A stretch of 64,000 nucleotides of DNA. Source: Methylomagnum ishizawai. GTDB taxonomy: Bacteria; Pseudomonadota; Gammaproteobacteria; Methylococcales; Methylococcaceae. The notes under the pieces were generated by a model. It did no database searches, was not told the origin of the DNA, and saw only the letters and a program-made list of their open reading frames with translations. The DNA lies in contig NZ_FXAM01000001.1 in the NCBI RefSeq assembly GCF_900155475.1, positions 1,599,501 to 1,663,500 of the forward strand. Reading direction: 5' to 3'. This document shows positions 44,894 through 55,241 of the stretch, in pieces; the stretch's first letter is position 1, and every line of letters begins with the position of its first letter. Position numbers and translations under genes: made by a program.

Positions 44894-47485
44894 ATGATCA
44901 TCGAAAAATTCAATCTCAAAGCCCAGGAGGCCATCGAAGCCGCCTGCCGTTTGGCGGTGGAAAAGGACCATGGCTATGTCACGCCCTGGCATCTGCTCCA
45001 CACCCTCCTGGCCCCGCAGAACGGGCTGGCCCGGCAATATCTGGCCGAAGCCAAGCTGGATTTGGCCGCGCTGGGCGCGAAGGTCGATGCCCAACTCCTG
45101 GCCCAGCCCAAGGCGCTAAATAACGCCCAGCAAACGCCGGTCAACCGTGACCTGGAACGCTGGTTCATCCACGCCGAGCGGGCTTCCACCCAATTGGGCG
45201 ATCAATACATCGGCATCAACCATGTGCTGCTCTCGGCCTGGGAATTGCCGGAATTGGCGGAAGCCCTGGCCCAAATCGGCGGCGACCGGGACAAGCTCAA
45301 AACCGCGCTGGCGCAAGCCCCCAAAGGCGGCTACCAAAGCGGCGAAGGCGGCGGCGAATTCGAGTACCTCGCCAAGTACGCCCACGACCTCACCCTGGCG
45401 GCACGGGAGGGCAAGCTCGATCCGGTGATAGGCCGCGATGAGGAAATCAAGCTGGCGATCCAGGTACTCTGCCGCAGGATCAAGAACAACCCCATCATCG
45501 TCGGCGAGCCGGGTGTGGGGAAAACCGCCATCGTCGAAGGACTGGCCCAGCGCATCGTGGCGGGCGACGTGCCCGCCGATTTGCGCGGGTGTTCGGTGTT
45601 GTCGGTGGACCTGGGATTGTTGGTGGCCGGGGCCAAATACCGTGGCGAATTCGAGGAGCGGTTCAAGCGCTTGCTCCAGGAAATCACCGACGCGGGCAAT
45701 GTGCTGACCTTCATCGACGAAATCCACACCCTGGTCGGCGCGGGCAAGGCCGAGGGCTCGATGGACGCCGCCAACCTGCTGAAACCCGCCCTGGCCCGTG
45801 GCGAAATCCGCTGCATCGGAGCCACCACCCAAGAGGAATACCGCAAGCATTTCGAGAAGGACACCGCCCTCATCCGCCGTTTCCAGATGGTGAAGGTGGA
45901 CGAGCCCGACGACGCCTCCACCTTGATGATCCTCCGGGGCATCAAGGAAAAATACGAGATGCACCACGGCATCCACATCAGCGAGGCGGCCCTGAACGCC
46001 GCCACGAGGTTCGCCCGCCGCTATATCGCCGACCGCTTCCTGCCCGACAAGGCCATCGACCTCATCGACCAGACCGCCGCCACCGCTCGTATCGGCCTCG
46101 CCGCCAAGCCCGCCGAATTGGAAGCCCTGGACCGGCGCGTGGTGGCCCTGGAAATCGAGTTGCAATCGCTGGCCCACGAAGCCGCCGAAGCCCGCAAGCA
46201 GCAATTGGCCGAGGAACTGGCCGAATTGAAGGCCCAAAGCGCCGAACTCACGGAGCGCTGGGAGCGGGAAAAACGCGCCATGGGCGAAATCCAGAACGCC
46301 CGCAAGGTGCTGGAAGAAGCCCGCCGCGAGATGGACATCAAAATCCGTGAAGAAGACTTCGTGCGGGTGGCGGAGCTACAGCACAAGATCATCCCGCAGG
46401 CTGAAAAGACCCTGGCCGAATACGCCGATATCGACCTGGACGCCGCTCAGGGTGCCCAGAAGAACGCCATCACCGAAGAGGATATCGCCGCCACCGTGGC
46501 CCGGCTGACCGGCATCCCGGTGGCGAAGATGCTGGATTCCGAGCAACAACGGCTGTTGAACCTGGAAAGCCATCTGCGCGAGCGGGTGGTGGGCCAGGAG
46601 GAAGCCGTGGCGGCGGTGTCGAAAGCCATCCGCCGGGCGCGGACCCAGGTGCAGGACGCCAACCGGCCCTTGGGTTCGTTCCTGATGCTGGGGCCGACCG
46701 GCGTCGGCAAGACCGAATTGGCCAAGACCCTGGCGCAGTTCCTGTTCGACGACGATGCCGCCATGGTCCGCATCGACATGAGCGAGTTCATGGAGAAACA
46801 TTCGGTCTCGCGCCTGACCGGGGCACCGCCCGGCTATGTGGGCTACGAGGAAGGCGGGGTGTTGACCAACCGGGTGCGCACCAAGCCCTATAGCGTGGTG
46901 CTGTTCGACGAGGTCGAGAAGGCCCACCCGGACGTGTTCAACCTGTTCCTGCAAGTGCTGGACGAAGGCCGTTTGACCGATAGCCAGGGGCAGGTGGTGA
47001 ATTTCGCCAATGCCTTGATCCTGCTGACCTCCAACCTGGGCTCCCAGCATATCGAGCCGGTGGAGACCGAGGAGGAACAGCGGGCCATGCAATCCCAGGT
47101 GATGGAAGCGGTGCGCGGCCATTTCCGGCCCGAATTCCTCAACCGGCTGGATGATATCCTGATCTTCCGCCAACTCACCTTGGAAACCATGCGCCCCATC
47201 GCCGATATCCAATTGCGCCGCCTCGCCCGCCGTTTGGAAGAGCGCAACATCCAACTCGACCTTAGCGAGGAAGCCGCCAACGCCCTGGCCGAATGGGGCT
47301 ATAACCCGCTGTACGGTGCCCGTCCCTTGAAGCGGGTGATCCAGACCAAGTTGCAAGACCCGCTGGCCGAGTCGCTGCTACGGGGCGAAATCCGCGATGG
47401 ACAGCGGGTGCGGATCGATCTGGCCGAGGGGGCTTTGGTGTTCACGGGACAGGAGGTCCAAGTCGTGGCCGAAGCCGGGGGCTAG
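44894..47485 (+). CDS. tssH: T6SS AAA+ ATPase TssH (ClpV role, ClpB-like)
   Basis: An 863-residue ATPase that recycles the contracted TssBC sheath. The N domain opens [20 protein letters not shown]. Two AAA modules have Walker A motifs [13 protein letters not shown] and [13 protein letters not shown], Walker B motifs [11 protein letters not shown] and [13 protein letters not shown], and a coiled M domain between about 400 and 530. Sequence style ([35 protein letters not shown]) is closer to ClpB than to classical ClpV. The T6SS role is taken from its position. Three bases separate it from tssM. Confidence 0.9.
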   Translation: MIIEKFNLKAQEAIEAACRLAVEKDHGYVTPWHLLHTLLAPQNGLARQYLAEAKLDLAALGAKVDAQLLAQPKALNNAQQTPVNRDLERWFIHAERASTQLGDQYIGINHVLLSAWELPELAEALAQIGGDRDKLKTALAQAPKGGYQSGEGGGEFEYLAKYAHDLTLAAREGKLDPVIGRDEEIKLAIQVLCRRIKNNPIIVGEPGVGKTAIVEGLAQRIVAGDVPADLRGCSVLSVDLGLLVAGAKYRGEFEERFKRLLQEITDAGNVLTFIDEIHTLVGAGKAEGSMDAANLLKPALARGEIRCIGATTQEEYRKHFEKDTALIRRFQMVKVDEPDDASTLMILRGIKEKYEMHHGIHISEAALNAATRFARRYIADRFLPDKAIDLIDQTAATARIGLAAKPAELEALDRRVVALEIELQSLAHEAAEARKQQLAEELAELKAQSAELTERWEREKRAMGEIQNARKVLEEARREMDIKIREEDFVRVAELQHKIIPQAEKTLAEYADIDLDAAQGAQKNAITEEDIAATVARLTGIPVAKMLDSEQQRLLNLESHLRERVVGQEEAVAAVSKAIRRARTQVQDANRPLGSFLMLGPTGVGKTELAKTLAQFLFDDDAAMVRIDMSEFMEKHSVSRLTGAPPGYVGYEEGGVLTNRVRTKPYSVVLFDEVEKAHPDVFNLFLQVLDEGRLTDSQGQVVNFANALILLTSNLGSQHIEPVETEEEQRAMQSQVMEAVRGHFRPEFLNRLDDILIFRQLTLETMRPIADIQLRRLARRLEERNIQLDLSEEAANALAEWGYNPLYGARPLKRVIQTKLQDPLAESLLRGEIRDGQRVRIDLAEGALVFTGQEVQVVAEAGG

Positions 47486-47487
47486 GC

Positions 47488-50400
47488 ATGGAGCGTGCTG
47501 AAAAAGCGGCGGCGGCATTGCCGGGGCTGTTGACCTGGCCGGAATGGCTGGGCCTGATCGTCGCGCTGGTTTTGGTGGGGGTGCTGGCTTTCCTGATCTG
47601 GCGGCGGCGCGGATCGGGCGCGGGGAAACCGCCCGCGGCGGCTCCGTCCGCTCCCCCGCTCGCCGCCAACCGGCTGCTGAAAATCTGGCGCAGCTTCGAA
47701 TCCGGCATCCCTTTGCTGATGCGGCGGCAAGCCTTGGGCACGCCCTTGTACGTGGTGGTCGGCGAGGCCGGTTCCGGCAAAACCGCCATGATCGACCAGT
47801 ACACCCATTGGCAGGGCCAGAGCTACCGCTTCCACCCCAGCGCCACCGACGATCCCCTGTTGCAAATCTATCTGGGGACCAAGGCGCTGGTGTTGGAAAT
47901 ATCGGCCTCGCTGCTCTACAACACCGGCGTCGGCGCTTACCGGGCCTTGCGCCGCTTGTGGAAGAACCTGCCCACCTCGCCCGAGGCCATCGCGGTCATC
48001 GACGCCCGCACCCTGCTGGAACCGCAACCTGAGCGCCTGCGATCATCGGCCCAGGCCCTATTCGGCAAGCTCGAAGTCTTCGGCGAACTGGAAGGCGAAG
48101 CCCTGCCGCTCACTCTGGCCCTGACCCACATGGACCAAGTCGAGGGCTATGCCGAGTTCTGCGCCTTCCTGGAAGAGAGTGGTATCCCCTTGCGGCTGGA
48201 TTTCCCCGAGGGCGATGGACTGCGCAGGCTCGCGACCTGCCTGGAAGGCTTCGAGCCGCATTTGAGCCGCGCCCTCGCCACCCGTCCCGCCCAGGATTAC
48301 CTCAAGATCGTCGGTTTCCTGAGTCGGACGCCGCGTTTGCTGGAAGCCCTGGCCGAATTCCTGCGCGTGGCCGGATTGGAACAGGGCGCGTTGCCCTGCC
48401 CGATCATGCGGCTGTGCCTGTTGTCCGAGCAAACCCACACCTTCGGCGGCCATCCCTTCCTGCCGCTGCCGGGCGATACCCCGCCGCCACCGCCGTTCAA
48501 GCTCGGCGGACATGCCAAGGCCGCGCTGGCCCTGGCCGCGTTGGGCATTTGCTATCTGGTGGGTAGTTACCGTTATCAACAGCGGGTGCTGTCGGATATC
48601 CTGGAAAGACTCGATACCGTCCGCATGACCCCGATAGAGCGGTATCCCGAGAAAATCAGCCCGATGTTCGTGGATTTCAGCGCGGACCTACGCAAGGATC
48701 CGCTGGTGGGATTGCCGAATTATTTTCCGAATATCAGCGATTATGCGCGGCTGCGCCTGATCCGGGATATACGGAAGTATTACCTATTCCCCCTGCTGAA
48801 AAGCTATCAGCTGGAACCCGACGCGCCTTTCAGAACCAACCGCATGTTGGCCCTGCTATACGCCACTCCCGAGAACAAAATCGGGGAAATGATCGCGACG
48901 CGCATGTTCAGCGATCCCTCCGGCGATATGATCCGGTATAAGACCTTGATCACGGATTATGTGGCGAATAATACCCATACCGAGGAATTGGATGATATCC
49001 TTAATAGCTTCGATTATGCCAAGTCCAAACAGGCCAGCGAGGACACCACCCAATGGCTGATCCTGTTCCGCGAGTTGCAACAAATCATTAAAAAACCCTA
49101 TATCCGGCAAGCCGAATTAACCCAGGTCCAGCAACAATCCACCGAATTGCTGCAAATGGTCAACCGGGTGATGGTTTACCGCTATCAGCCGGAAATCGTG
49201 GAATGGCTGACACATCACACCGGGTTGCGGCAGGCCATCCATACCGAGTATTACAGCGAGACCCAACTGCGACAGGAAGGGATTTGGAAACTCCTGGAAT
49301 TGCTCAAGCACCTGCGATTGGACGATGCCGAATCCTGCACGCCCAATATCCCCTTGAACGACTGTCTGGCCCAAGTCCAGGCCGTGGCCCAGGCCAAACC
49401 CGAAGCCGTGCCCACCGTCATGAACTTCACCCTGGACGGCGAATCCTTCGGTTTCGACAGCGGGCAATGGACCGATTTGATCGCCCGCAGCCGGGTCACC
49501 GCCATGCTGCGCAATATCGTCTACGGCCATAGGAGCCACGACGGCTGGGTGTTCTTCGAGGAACCCACGCCCTATCCCGATATCGAGATGAACCCTTCCA
49601 ACGAAGGCGCGGTCCTGTTCGCGGGCAAGGGTCACATCGATGGACGCTTGACCGCCGACGCCTTCGCGCAACAGGTGAAACCCGCCGTGCTGGCCTTGGA
49701 CACCGTGATCGCCAAATTGCCCATCGACGCGGAGGAGAAAAAGCACTTCGGCGATTTCGTGCTGAACAACCTGCGTACCTATGCCGACCGTTATGCCACC
49801 GCCTACGCCAATTATTTCCGCCAGTTCCAGGTGCATATCGATTCGCCCTGGGCGCTGAAATACGTCCTGAACCAGATACAGCAACCCAATTCGCCGCTAT
49901 TGCAGGCCCTGGTGCAGATCAAGACCAACACCGCCCTGGATTTGTCCGGGTCCACGGCCTTCAAGGGTTTCGGCGAGCGGCTGGCGGCGTTTCGCTTCAT
50001 CCAGCGCTTGATGCAGGAGCAGAACGGCACCTATCCCGAGTTCGCCAAATACCAATTGCTGATGCTGCAAATGCAGACCGACCTGGAATCCCAGGAGCCC
50101 TATGCGCCCAAGAAGTCCGACGAGGCGGGGGGATTCAAGAAGGCGCTGTCGCCGATGGGGCGCTTGGCCTGGGGCATCATGCTGAACGAGGAGAGTTCCT
50201 ACCTGCGCCTGACCAAGGCTTGGCTGCAAAACGCCGGGATCACCGATTTCTGGCAGCAGCCCTTCCTGGCCCCGCCGCAGAAGGTCGGGGAATTCGGTTC
50301 CGCCGAGATCAAGCTGAGCATCGACGGCATTTGGAACGACCTGTGGAATTCCAACGTCCAGCCCATGTTGGCGAAATTCCCCTTCGCGCCCACTGCGGGC

Positions 50401-51045
50401 CGCGACCGGGAAGTCTCGGTGAACGAGTTGACCGGGATCATGCACCCCAAGCAAGGGTTGTTTTGGACCGGCTTCCGCGACTATCTCACGCCGCTGTGCC
50501 GTTATATGAACGGGGCTTGGGGCCAACGCAACGAGTTGATCGGCCTGTTGAACCTGCCGGAGGGCATGTTGGCGCGGCTGAACGCGGCCCAAGGTTTCAG
50601 CGCGATGCTGTGGGACGACCAAGGCAATCCCAAGCCCCTGCCCATCGCCGCCAAGGAGGAGCCCTTGCCCAGTTTCAACCGCGCCCTGATGCCCGACGCG
50701 CCCTTGGTGTCGCTGGGCTATCTCCGGGCGGGCGGTGCCTCGGTGCTGGCCTTCAACCAGCAGCCCGCGTGGCAGAAATTCCCGCTGGCTTGGTGGCAAC
50801 CGCAACCGGCGGCGGTGGGATTGGAATTCCGCGCCGATAACGAGGCGGTCAGGACCTACGCCGATATGAGCGTGGCCGATGGCACCTGGAACTTCTTCAG
50901 GCTGCTGCAAAAGGGCCAGGCCACCGCCAACAACCGCTATGCCTGGGCGCTGTCCCATCCCGATTTCCCGCAGCCCAAGCTCACCCTGGAATACACTTTC
51001 CAGGCCGATCCTTGGTTGTTGTTCACCAGCCTCGCCGGAAGCTAA
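47488..51045 (+). CDS. tssM: T6SS inner-membrane protein TssM (IcmF)
   Basis: An 1185-residue protein, near the usual 1100-1200. There is one clear N-terminal span (about residues 16-39), a Walker A motif GEAGSGKT (92-99) showing the ATPase-type domain, and a second span at about 348-366 (ALALAALGICYLVGSYRY). The long periplasmic part ends in the beta-rich C-terminal domain that contacts TssJ (EYTFQADPWLLFTSLAGS). It is the backbone of the TssJLM membrane complex. Confidence 0.93.
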   Translation: MERAEKAAAALPGLLTWPEWLGLIVALVLVGVLAFLIWRRRGSGAGKPPAAAPSAPPLAANRLLKIWRSFESGIPLLMRRQALGTPLYVVVGEAGSGKTAMIDQYTHWQGQSYRFHPSATDDPLLQIYLGTKALVLEISASLLYNTGVGAYRALRRLWKNLPTSPEAIAVIDARTLLEPQPERLRSSAQALFGKLEVFGELEGEALPLTLALTHMDQVEGYAEFCAFLEESGIPLRLDFPEGDGLRRLATCLEGFEPHLSRALATRPAQDYLKIVGFLSRTPRLLEALAEFLRVAGLEQGALPCPIMRLCLLSEQTHTFGGHPFLPLPGDTPPPPPFKLGGHAKAALALAALGICYLVGSYRYQQRVLSDILERLDTVRMTPIERYPEKISPMFVDFSADLRKDPLVGLPNYFPNISDYARLRLIRDIRKYYLFPLLKSYQLEPDAPFRTNRMLALLYATPENKIGEMIATRMFSDPSGDMIRYKTLITDYVANNTHTEELDDILNSFDYAKSKQASEDTTQWLILFRELQQIIKKPYIRQAELTQVQQQSTELLQMVNRVMVYRYQPEIVEWLTHHTGLRQAIHTEYYSETQLRQEGIWKLLELLKHLRLDDAESCTPNIPLNDCLAQVQAVAQAKPEAVPTVMNFTLDGESFGFDSGQWTDLIARSRVTAMLRNIVYGHRSHDGWVFFEEPTPYPDIEMNPSNEGAVLFAGKGHIDGRLTADAFAQQVKPAVLALDTVIAKLPIDAEEKKHFGDFVLNNLRTYADRYATAYANYFRQFQVHIDSPWALKYVLNQIQQPNSPLLQALVQIKTNTALDLSGSTAFKGFGERLAAFRFIQRLMQEQNGTYPEFAKYQLLMLQMQTDLESQEPYAPKKSDEAGGFKKALSPMGRLAWGIMLNEESSYLRLTKAWLQNAGITDFWQQPFLAPPQKVGEFGSAEIKLSIDGIWNDLWNSNVQPMLAKFPFAPTAGRDREVSVNELTGIMHPKQGLFWTGFRDYLTPLCRYMNGAWGQRNELIGLLNLPEGMLARLNAAQGFSAMLWDDQGNPKPLPIAAKEEPLPSFNRALMPDAPLVSLGYLRAGGASVLAFNQQPAWQKFPLAWWQPQPAAVGLEFRADNEAVRTYADMSVADGTWNFFRLLQKGQATANNRYAWALSHPDFPQPKLTLEYTFQADPWLLFTSLAGS

Positions 51046-51049
51046 GACC

Positions 51050-51487
51050 ATGCCTGTCCCGTCCCGCCGCTCCCCCGCGCTGCCCTTGTTGATCGCGGCC
51101 TGCCTCGGTGCCTGCGCCAGCGGTCCCGAGCCACCGCCGCCGATGGAGTTCGATTTCAAGACCGAGCCACAGGCCAACGATGGCCGTTTGTTCTATTTCA
51201 TGGCGCGGGCGGTCAACGAAAAGCAGTTCATGATGGAGAGCTACCAGGATGTCGCCGCCAAGGCCTTCGCGGACCCGCCCGACCCTTCAGTGTTGGGGGT
51301 GTTTTCGGTGATCCCCGGTTCCAAACAGGAATTCACCGTGACCCAGCCCGCGCAGGGCACGGTGGCCTTGTATTTCCTGTTGACCCGTCCGGGCCAGCAG
51401 TGGAAGCGGCTGTTATCGCCGCCCTTGGACGACGATTACGATATCTCGATAGCGGCGGATAATCTGGTGAAGGTCGAGGAGGATTAG
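51050..51487 (+). CDS. tssJ: T6SS outer-membrane lipoprotein TssJ
   Basis: A 145-residue lipoprotein from the ATG at 51050, four bases after the tssM stop. The lipobox LGAC is followed by a Pro-rich spacer, then the TssJ beta-sandwich: FDFKTEPQANDGRLFYFMA, KQEFTVTQPAQGTVALYFLL and a C-terminal ISIAADNLVKVEED. It binds TssM in the periplasm. Last T6SS gene of the operon. Confidence 0.9.
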   Translation: MPVPSRRSPALPLLIAACLGACASGPEPPPPMEFDFKTEPQANDGRLFYFMARAVNEKQFMMESYQDVAAKAFADPPDPSVLGVFSVIPGSKQEFTVTQPAQGTVALYFLLTRPGQQWKRLLSPPLDDDYDISIAADNLVKVEED

Positions 51488-51655
51488 GTTCCGGCATGGT
51501 GGACCGCCGTCGCCGCCTCTCCCCGGCGGAAATAATCCCAGGCCATGAAATAGTGATGAATGGCGCGTTCCAGAGGACCCGCCATGGACGAACGCGCCGC
51601 CATCTTTGCCATGAACTCCCCGATTCGTAAGCCTCCAACCCTCCAACCCTCCCAC

Positions 51656-52772
51656 ATGGACGCCCTGGTTAAACCGCGACACCCTTGGGCCGAGGACGAG
51701 AAGGCGGGGTTGGAAGGGTTGTTGAGGAGGGGTAAAAGCGCGGCGCGGAAGCAGGCGCGGGCCCGGATACTGCTGAAGGCGGCGGAGGGCTGGCGGGACG
51801 AGGAGATGGCGCGTGCGGTGGGGGTTTCGACGGCGATGGTGGCGAGGACGCGGCAACGGTGCGTGGAGGAGGGGTTGGAGGCGGCCCTGAGCGAGCGGCC
51901 CCGTCCCGGCCAGAAGCCGAAGCTGACGGAGCGGTAGGCGGCCCACATCATCGCCATCGCTTGCAGCGACGCGCCGGACGGGCACGACCACTGGACCTTG
52001 AGACTGCTGGCGGGCCGAGTGGTGGAATTGGAGTACGCCGACTCGTGCAGCCACGAGGCGATCCGGCAACTTTTAAAAAAACACCCTCAAGCCCTGGCAG
52101 CACGAGGAGTGGTGCATTCCCAAGGTCGGCGCGGAGTTCGTGGCGGCGATGGAAGACGTGCTGGACCTGTATGAGGAGCCCTACGATCCCGCCCGGCCCG
52201 TGGTCTGCTGCGACGAAAGCCCCCGGCAACTCGTGGCCGAGGTGCGCGAGCCGGTCCCGGCGGGGCCGGGCCAACCCGCCCGCCACGATGTGGAATACCC
52301 GCGCAAGGGCGTGCGCGACCTCACGATGATTTGCGAACCCAAGCGGGGTTTCCGGGAGGTCATGGTCACGGCCCGGCGGACCAAGGTCGATTTCGCCCGC
52401 TGCATGAAGCGCGTGGTGGAGCTTTATCCCGACGCCGAGGTGGTGCGGGTCGTCGTGGACAACCTCAACACCCACACCGCAGGCTCCCTCTACGAGGCCT
52501 TCCCTCCCGAGCAGGCCCGCGCCCTCGCCCGGAAACTGGAATTCCATTACACCCCCAAGCACGGGAGTTGGCTCAATATCGCCGCGATTGAACTCGCCGT
52601 CCTCGCCAACGGCTGCCTGTCCCGGCGCATTCCGGACGAGGACACCCTGCGCTGGAAGATCGGGGCCAACGTGACGGAGCGCAACGCCAAGGCCAAGCCG
52701 GTCAACTGGCGCTTCACCGCCCAGGACGCCAGGCGCAAATTGGCCAGGCTTTATCCGGCTGTTTCAGGATGA
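51656..52772 (+). pseudogene. IS630-family transposase, broken
   Basis: The N-terminal HTH part starts at the ATG at 51656 and reads EDEKAGLEGLLRRGKSAARK and ARAVGVSTAMVARTRQRCVE. A TAG at 51935-51937 interrupts it where a Gln codon CAG would fit. The frame then continues (HIIAIACSDAPDGHDHWTLR) until the run of seven A at 52075-52081, after which the coding frame is +1. The C-terminal part has CCDESPRQL, VVVDNLNTHTAG and the HYTPKHGSWLNIAAIEL motif of the IS630/Tc1 group. The stop plus the shift indicate an inactive copy. Ends and target TA could not be placed. Confidence 0.75.
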
Positions 52773-53076
52773 CTGGCCACTAGGCTTGGCAGGGTCGGCG
52801 GCGGCCTGGTGGAGGATGGACATACTGGGGCTGGGCCCCGCGTTCGGGGGCGGAGGCGGGCCGTTGATCGTTCCGCGATTCCCTACGGCCTAGGCTGGCT
52901 ACTAGAATGTCACCGTCCTTGGGGCGCGGCCAGCCCGGCTTACACTTTGCCCCAAGACCCTGGTGGTTTGGACCGGGTGTTTCCGTGCCGCCCGACCCAG
53001 GGTGGGGCCGATCCGGCCAATCCGCCCATAATTTCCGAAGCCGGTAGTAAAAAAACATTTTTGGAGAAAACAGCAC
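52773..53076. other. 304-base intergenic stretch
   Basis: No gene is seen. It separates the IS630 relic from the lipoprotein gene and must contain the latter's promoter. AAAAAACA and a GGAGAA site lie directly before 53077. Confidence 0.35.
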
Positions 53077-53790
53077 ATGACCCATGCACCGAATGGCATC
53101 CGTTCCCGCGCCGCCGCGCCTCTGCTGGCGCTGGGCCTGTTAGCCCTGAGCGCTTGCTCCACGGTCCAGCAGGCCAAGCTCAAGGAGGATGGCCTGGCCT
53201 GCGGCTTCCTGGGCAGCGTCTGCACCAAGCTCACCCCCGGCGGCAAGGACCAAGCGTCGCTGCGCTATATCAACCCGGCGGTGAAATGGACCCAATACAG
53301 CAAGATCATGGTCGCGCCCGTCACCCTATGGGGCGGCGATATCACCAAGGTGTCCGGGTCCGATCAGCAGATGCTGGTGGACTTCTTCCATCAGCAACTG
53401 GTGCAGGAATTGGGCAAGAAGTTCCAAGTGGTCGATAAGCCGGGTCCGGGCGTGTTGAAGCTGGACGTGGCCTTGTCCGACGCCGAGGCCGCGACCCCAG
53501 GACTCCGCAGCGTGTCCATGATTATTCCCCAGGCCCATATGATCAGTAACCTTAAGTATCTGGCGACCGGCTCCTTCCCTTTCGTGGGCGGGGCGCAGGG
53601 CGGGGCCAAGCTGAGCGACGCCCAGTCCGGCGAGGTGCTGGGGGCGTGGGTGGACCGCCAGATCGGCGGCGGTAGTTTTACCACCGGCTTCCAATGGCAA
53701 TGGGGCGATGCCGAGAACGCCATCACCGAATGGTCTAAAACGATGGCGGAGAAGCTGTCGTCCTGGACCTCCGGCGCGGTCACGCCGTAA
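53077..53790 (+). CDS. DUF3313 family lipoprotein
   Basis: A 237-residue protein with a lipoprotein signal (LLALGLLALSAC, lipobox LSAC). The following part shows the DUF3313 pattern: LRYINPAVKWTQYSKIMVAP, QQLVQELGKKFQVVDKPGPG and VLKLDVALSDAEAATPGLRS, then GGAKLSDAQSGEVLGAWVD. Members are envelope lipoproteins of unknown function. It is first in a series of exported proteins on the same strand. Confidence 0.82.
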   Translation: MTHAPNGIRSRAAAPLLALGLLALSACSTVQQAKLKEDGLACGFLGSVCTKLTPGGKDQASLRYINPAVKWTQYSKIMVAPVTLWGGDITKVSGSDQQMLVDFFHQQLVQELGKKFQVVDKPGPGVLKLDVALSDAEAATPGLRSVSMIIPQAHMISNLKYLATGSFPFVGGAQGGAKLSDAQSGEVLGAWVDRQIGGGSFTTGFQWQWGDAENAITEWSKTMAEKLSSWTSGAVTP

Positions 53791-53862
53791 TCCCTTTTCC
53801 CCGGCGGGGTCCGGCCAGTCCAGGCCGGACCCCGGCATCGTCTACCCTTTGGGAGCATCAGC

Positions 53863-54249
53863 ATGGAAAACACCGAATGGAGCGGATCGCGGCGGGCCGG
53901 GCGCTTGCCGGCGTGGTTGGCGCTGGCGGGTTTGGGCTTGGCGCTGGCCGGTTGCGTGACCGACACTGAATTCCTGGCCCAGAATTCCTCGGCGGCCCTG
54001 CGTGCCGCCGAGGCGCGGGGCGGTTTCGAGCTGGACTGCGGCGGCGTCCAGTCCAGGGTGCTGAGCCAGAAGGTCGTCCAGGGCGTCCAGGGCGGCTATG
54101 GTTGGCGCGGCGCGGGGGCTTGGGCCGGGCCTTGGACCGAATATACCGTCGGTGTCAGCGGTTGCGGCAAACGGGCCGTATACATGGTCGTGTGCCGCGA
54201 CGAGAGCGCCTGCAACGCCTTTTCCCAGACGGCCCGGGTGATCGATTAA
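53863..54249 (+). CDS. Small lipoprotein, unknown
   Basis: A 128-residue protein with an N-terminal extension of about 15 charged residues and a lipobox LAGC (LALAGLGLALAGC). The mature part has a FELDCGG, a VSGCGKRAVYMVVCRDESAC stretch with several Cys, and no recognised domain. The VSGCGKRAVYMV pattern is common in small envelope lipoproteins. It follows the DUF3313 gene by 72 bases. Confidence 0.65.
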   Translation: MENTEWSGSRRAGRLPAWLALAGLGLALAGCVTDTEFLAQNSSAALRAAEARGGFELDCGGVQSRVLSQKVVQGVQGGYGWRGAGAWAGPWTEYTVGVSGCGKRAVYMVVCRDESACNAFSQTARVID

Positions 54250-54313
54250 CCCAGTCGGCGGGGCGGCGGTTTCCGCGCCCCGGTCATCATTTTTTCCTAG
54301 GAGGTAAGCCAAT

Positions 54314-55198
54314 ATGAGCGGATATAGATACGGCCTGGTCTTGGGTCTGGCGGCGGCGACCCTGTCCGCTCCGGCGGGGGCGTGGGTGGGCTACCACGGC
54401 GGCGGCGAGGGTGCGGCGGCGGGAGCGCGGGGCGCGGCGAGTTGGAGCAATGGTTCGGGACAGGCGGAAGGGCGCTACGGCGGTTCGGCCTCTTGGAACC
54501 ATGGCTCCGGCAGCGCGACCGGCGCTTATGGCGGCAGCGCGTCCTGGGATCGCGGCGAGGGCGGCACGGCCACCACGGCACGGGGCGGCACCGCTTCCTG
54601 GAGCGGCCACGATTCCGGCAGCGTCAACACGGCGCAGGGAGGGTCGGCCTCCTGGAACCAGGGCACCGGCAGCGCCGAAAACCGCTATGGCGGCTCGGCC
54701 TCCTGGAACCATAACACCGCCATCGCCACCACGGCCTATGGTAATTCGGCGAGCTGGAACCGGGGTTATCCACCGCCCCCGCCGCCGGCCTACCATCCGC
54801 CGGAGACCGCCTATTACCATTCGACCACGGTTTATGCCGCACCGCCGCCCCCGGCGTATTACCATCCGCCGGTGGCGGTCTATGGCGGCGGTGGCTGCTG
54901 CTATGGCTGCTGCAATTCCAATGGCGAGGCGGTGGCTGCGGGCGTCGCCGGGTTGGCGGTCGGGGCCATGGTGGGCGCGGCGGCGACCAAGTCGTCGCAG
55001 CCCGCCACCACCAACACCACCGTGGTGGTGCAGCAATCGGCGGAACCCATGCCGGTCGGCACCCGCGTCACCAGCCTGCCCGGCGGTTGCGTCAACACCA
55101 TGGTGGGCAGCGCCGAGTACTACCATTGCGGCGCGACCTGGTATAAGCCTTATTTCGGCGGCTCCGGCGTGTACTACCAAGTGGTCATGGCCCCTTGA
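54314..55198 (+). CDS. Repetitive exported protein with GGSASWN repeats
   Basis: A 294-residue protein with a signal peptide ending at about residue 23 (SAPAGAW). Residues about 40-150 are seven imperfect 17-18-residue repeats built on GGSASWNxGxGxAxxxY. Then a Pro/Tyr-rich region (PPPPPPAYHPPETAYYHSTT), a Cys-rich GGGGCCYGCC, a Gly-zipper-like hydrophobic stretch (GVAGLAVGAMVGAAAT) and a C-terminal YYHCGATWYKPYFGGSGVYY domain shared by many small outer-envelope proteins. A strong GGAGG site precedes the ATG. The function is unknown; a surface or matrix role is a guess. Confidence 0.75.
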   Translation: MSGYRYGLVLGLAAATLSAPAGAWVGYHGGGEGAAAGARGAASWSNGSGQAEGRYGGSASWNHGSGSATGAYGGSASWDRGEGGTATTARGGTASWSGHDSGSVNTAQGGSASWNQGTGSAENRYGGSASWNHNTAIATTAYGNSASWNRGYPPPPPPAYHPPETAYYHSTTVYAAPPPPAYYHPPVAVYGGGGCCYGCCNSNGEAVAAGVAGLAVGAMVGAAATKSSQPATTNTTVVVQQSAEPMPVGTRVTSLPGGCVNTMVGSAEYYHCGATWYKPYFGGSGVYYQVVMAP

Positions 55199-55241
55199 AC
55201 CGCCCAACCTGAATGACAACACCACTCATGGAGGATCGATC

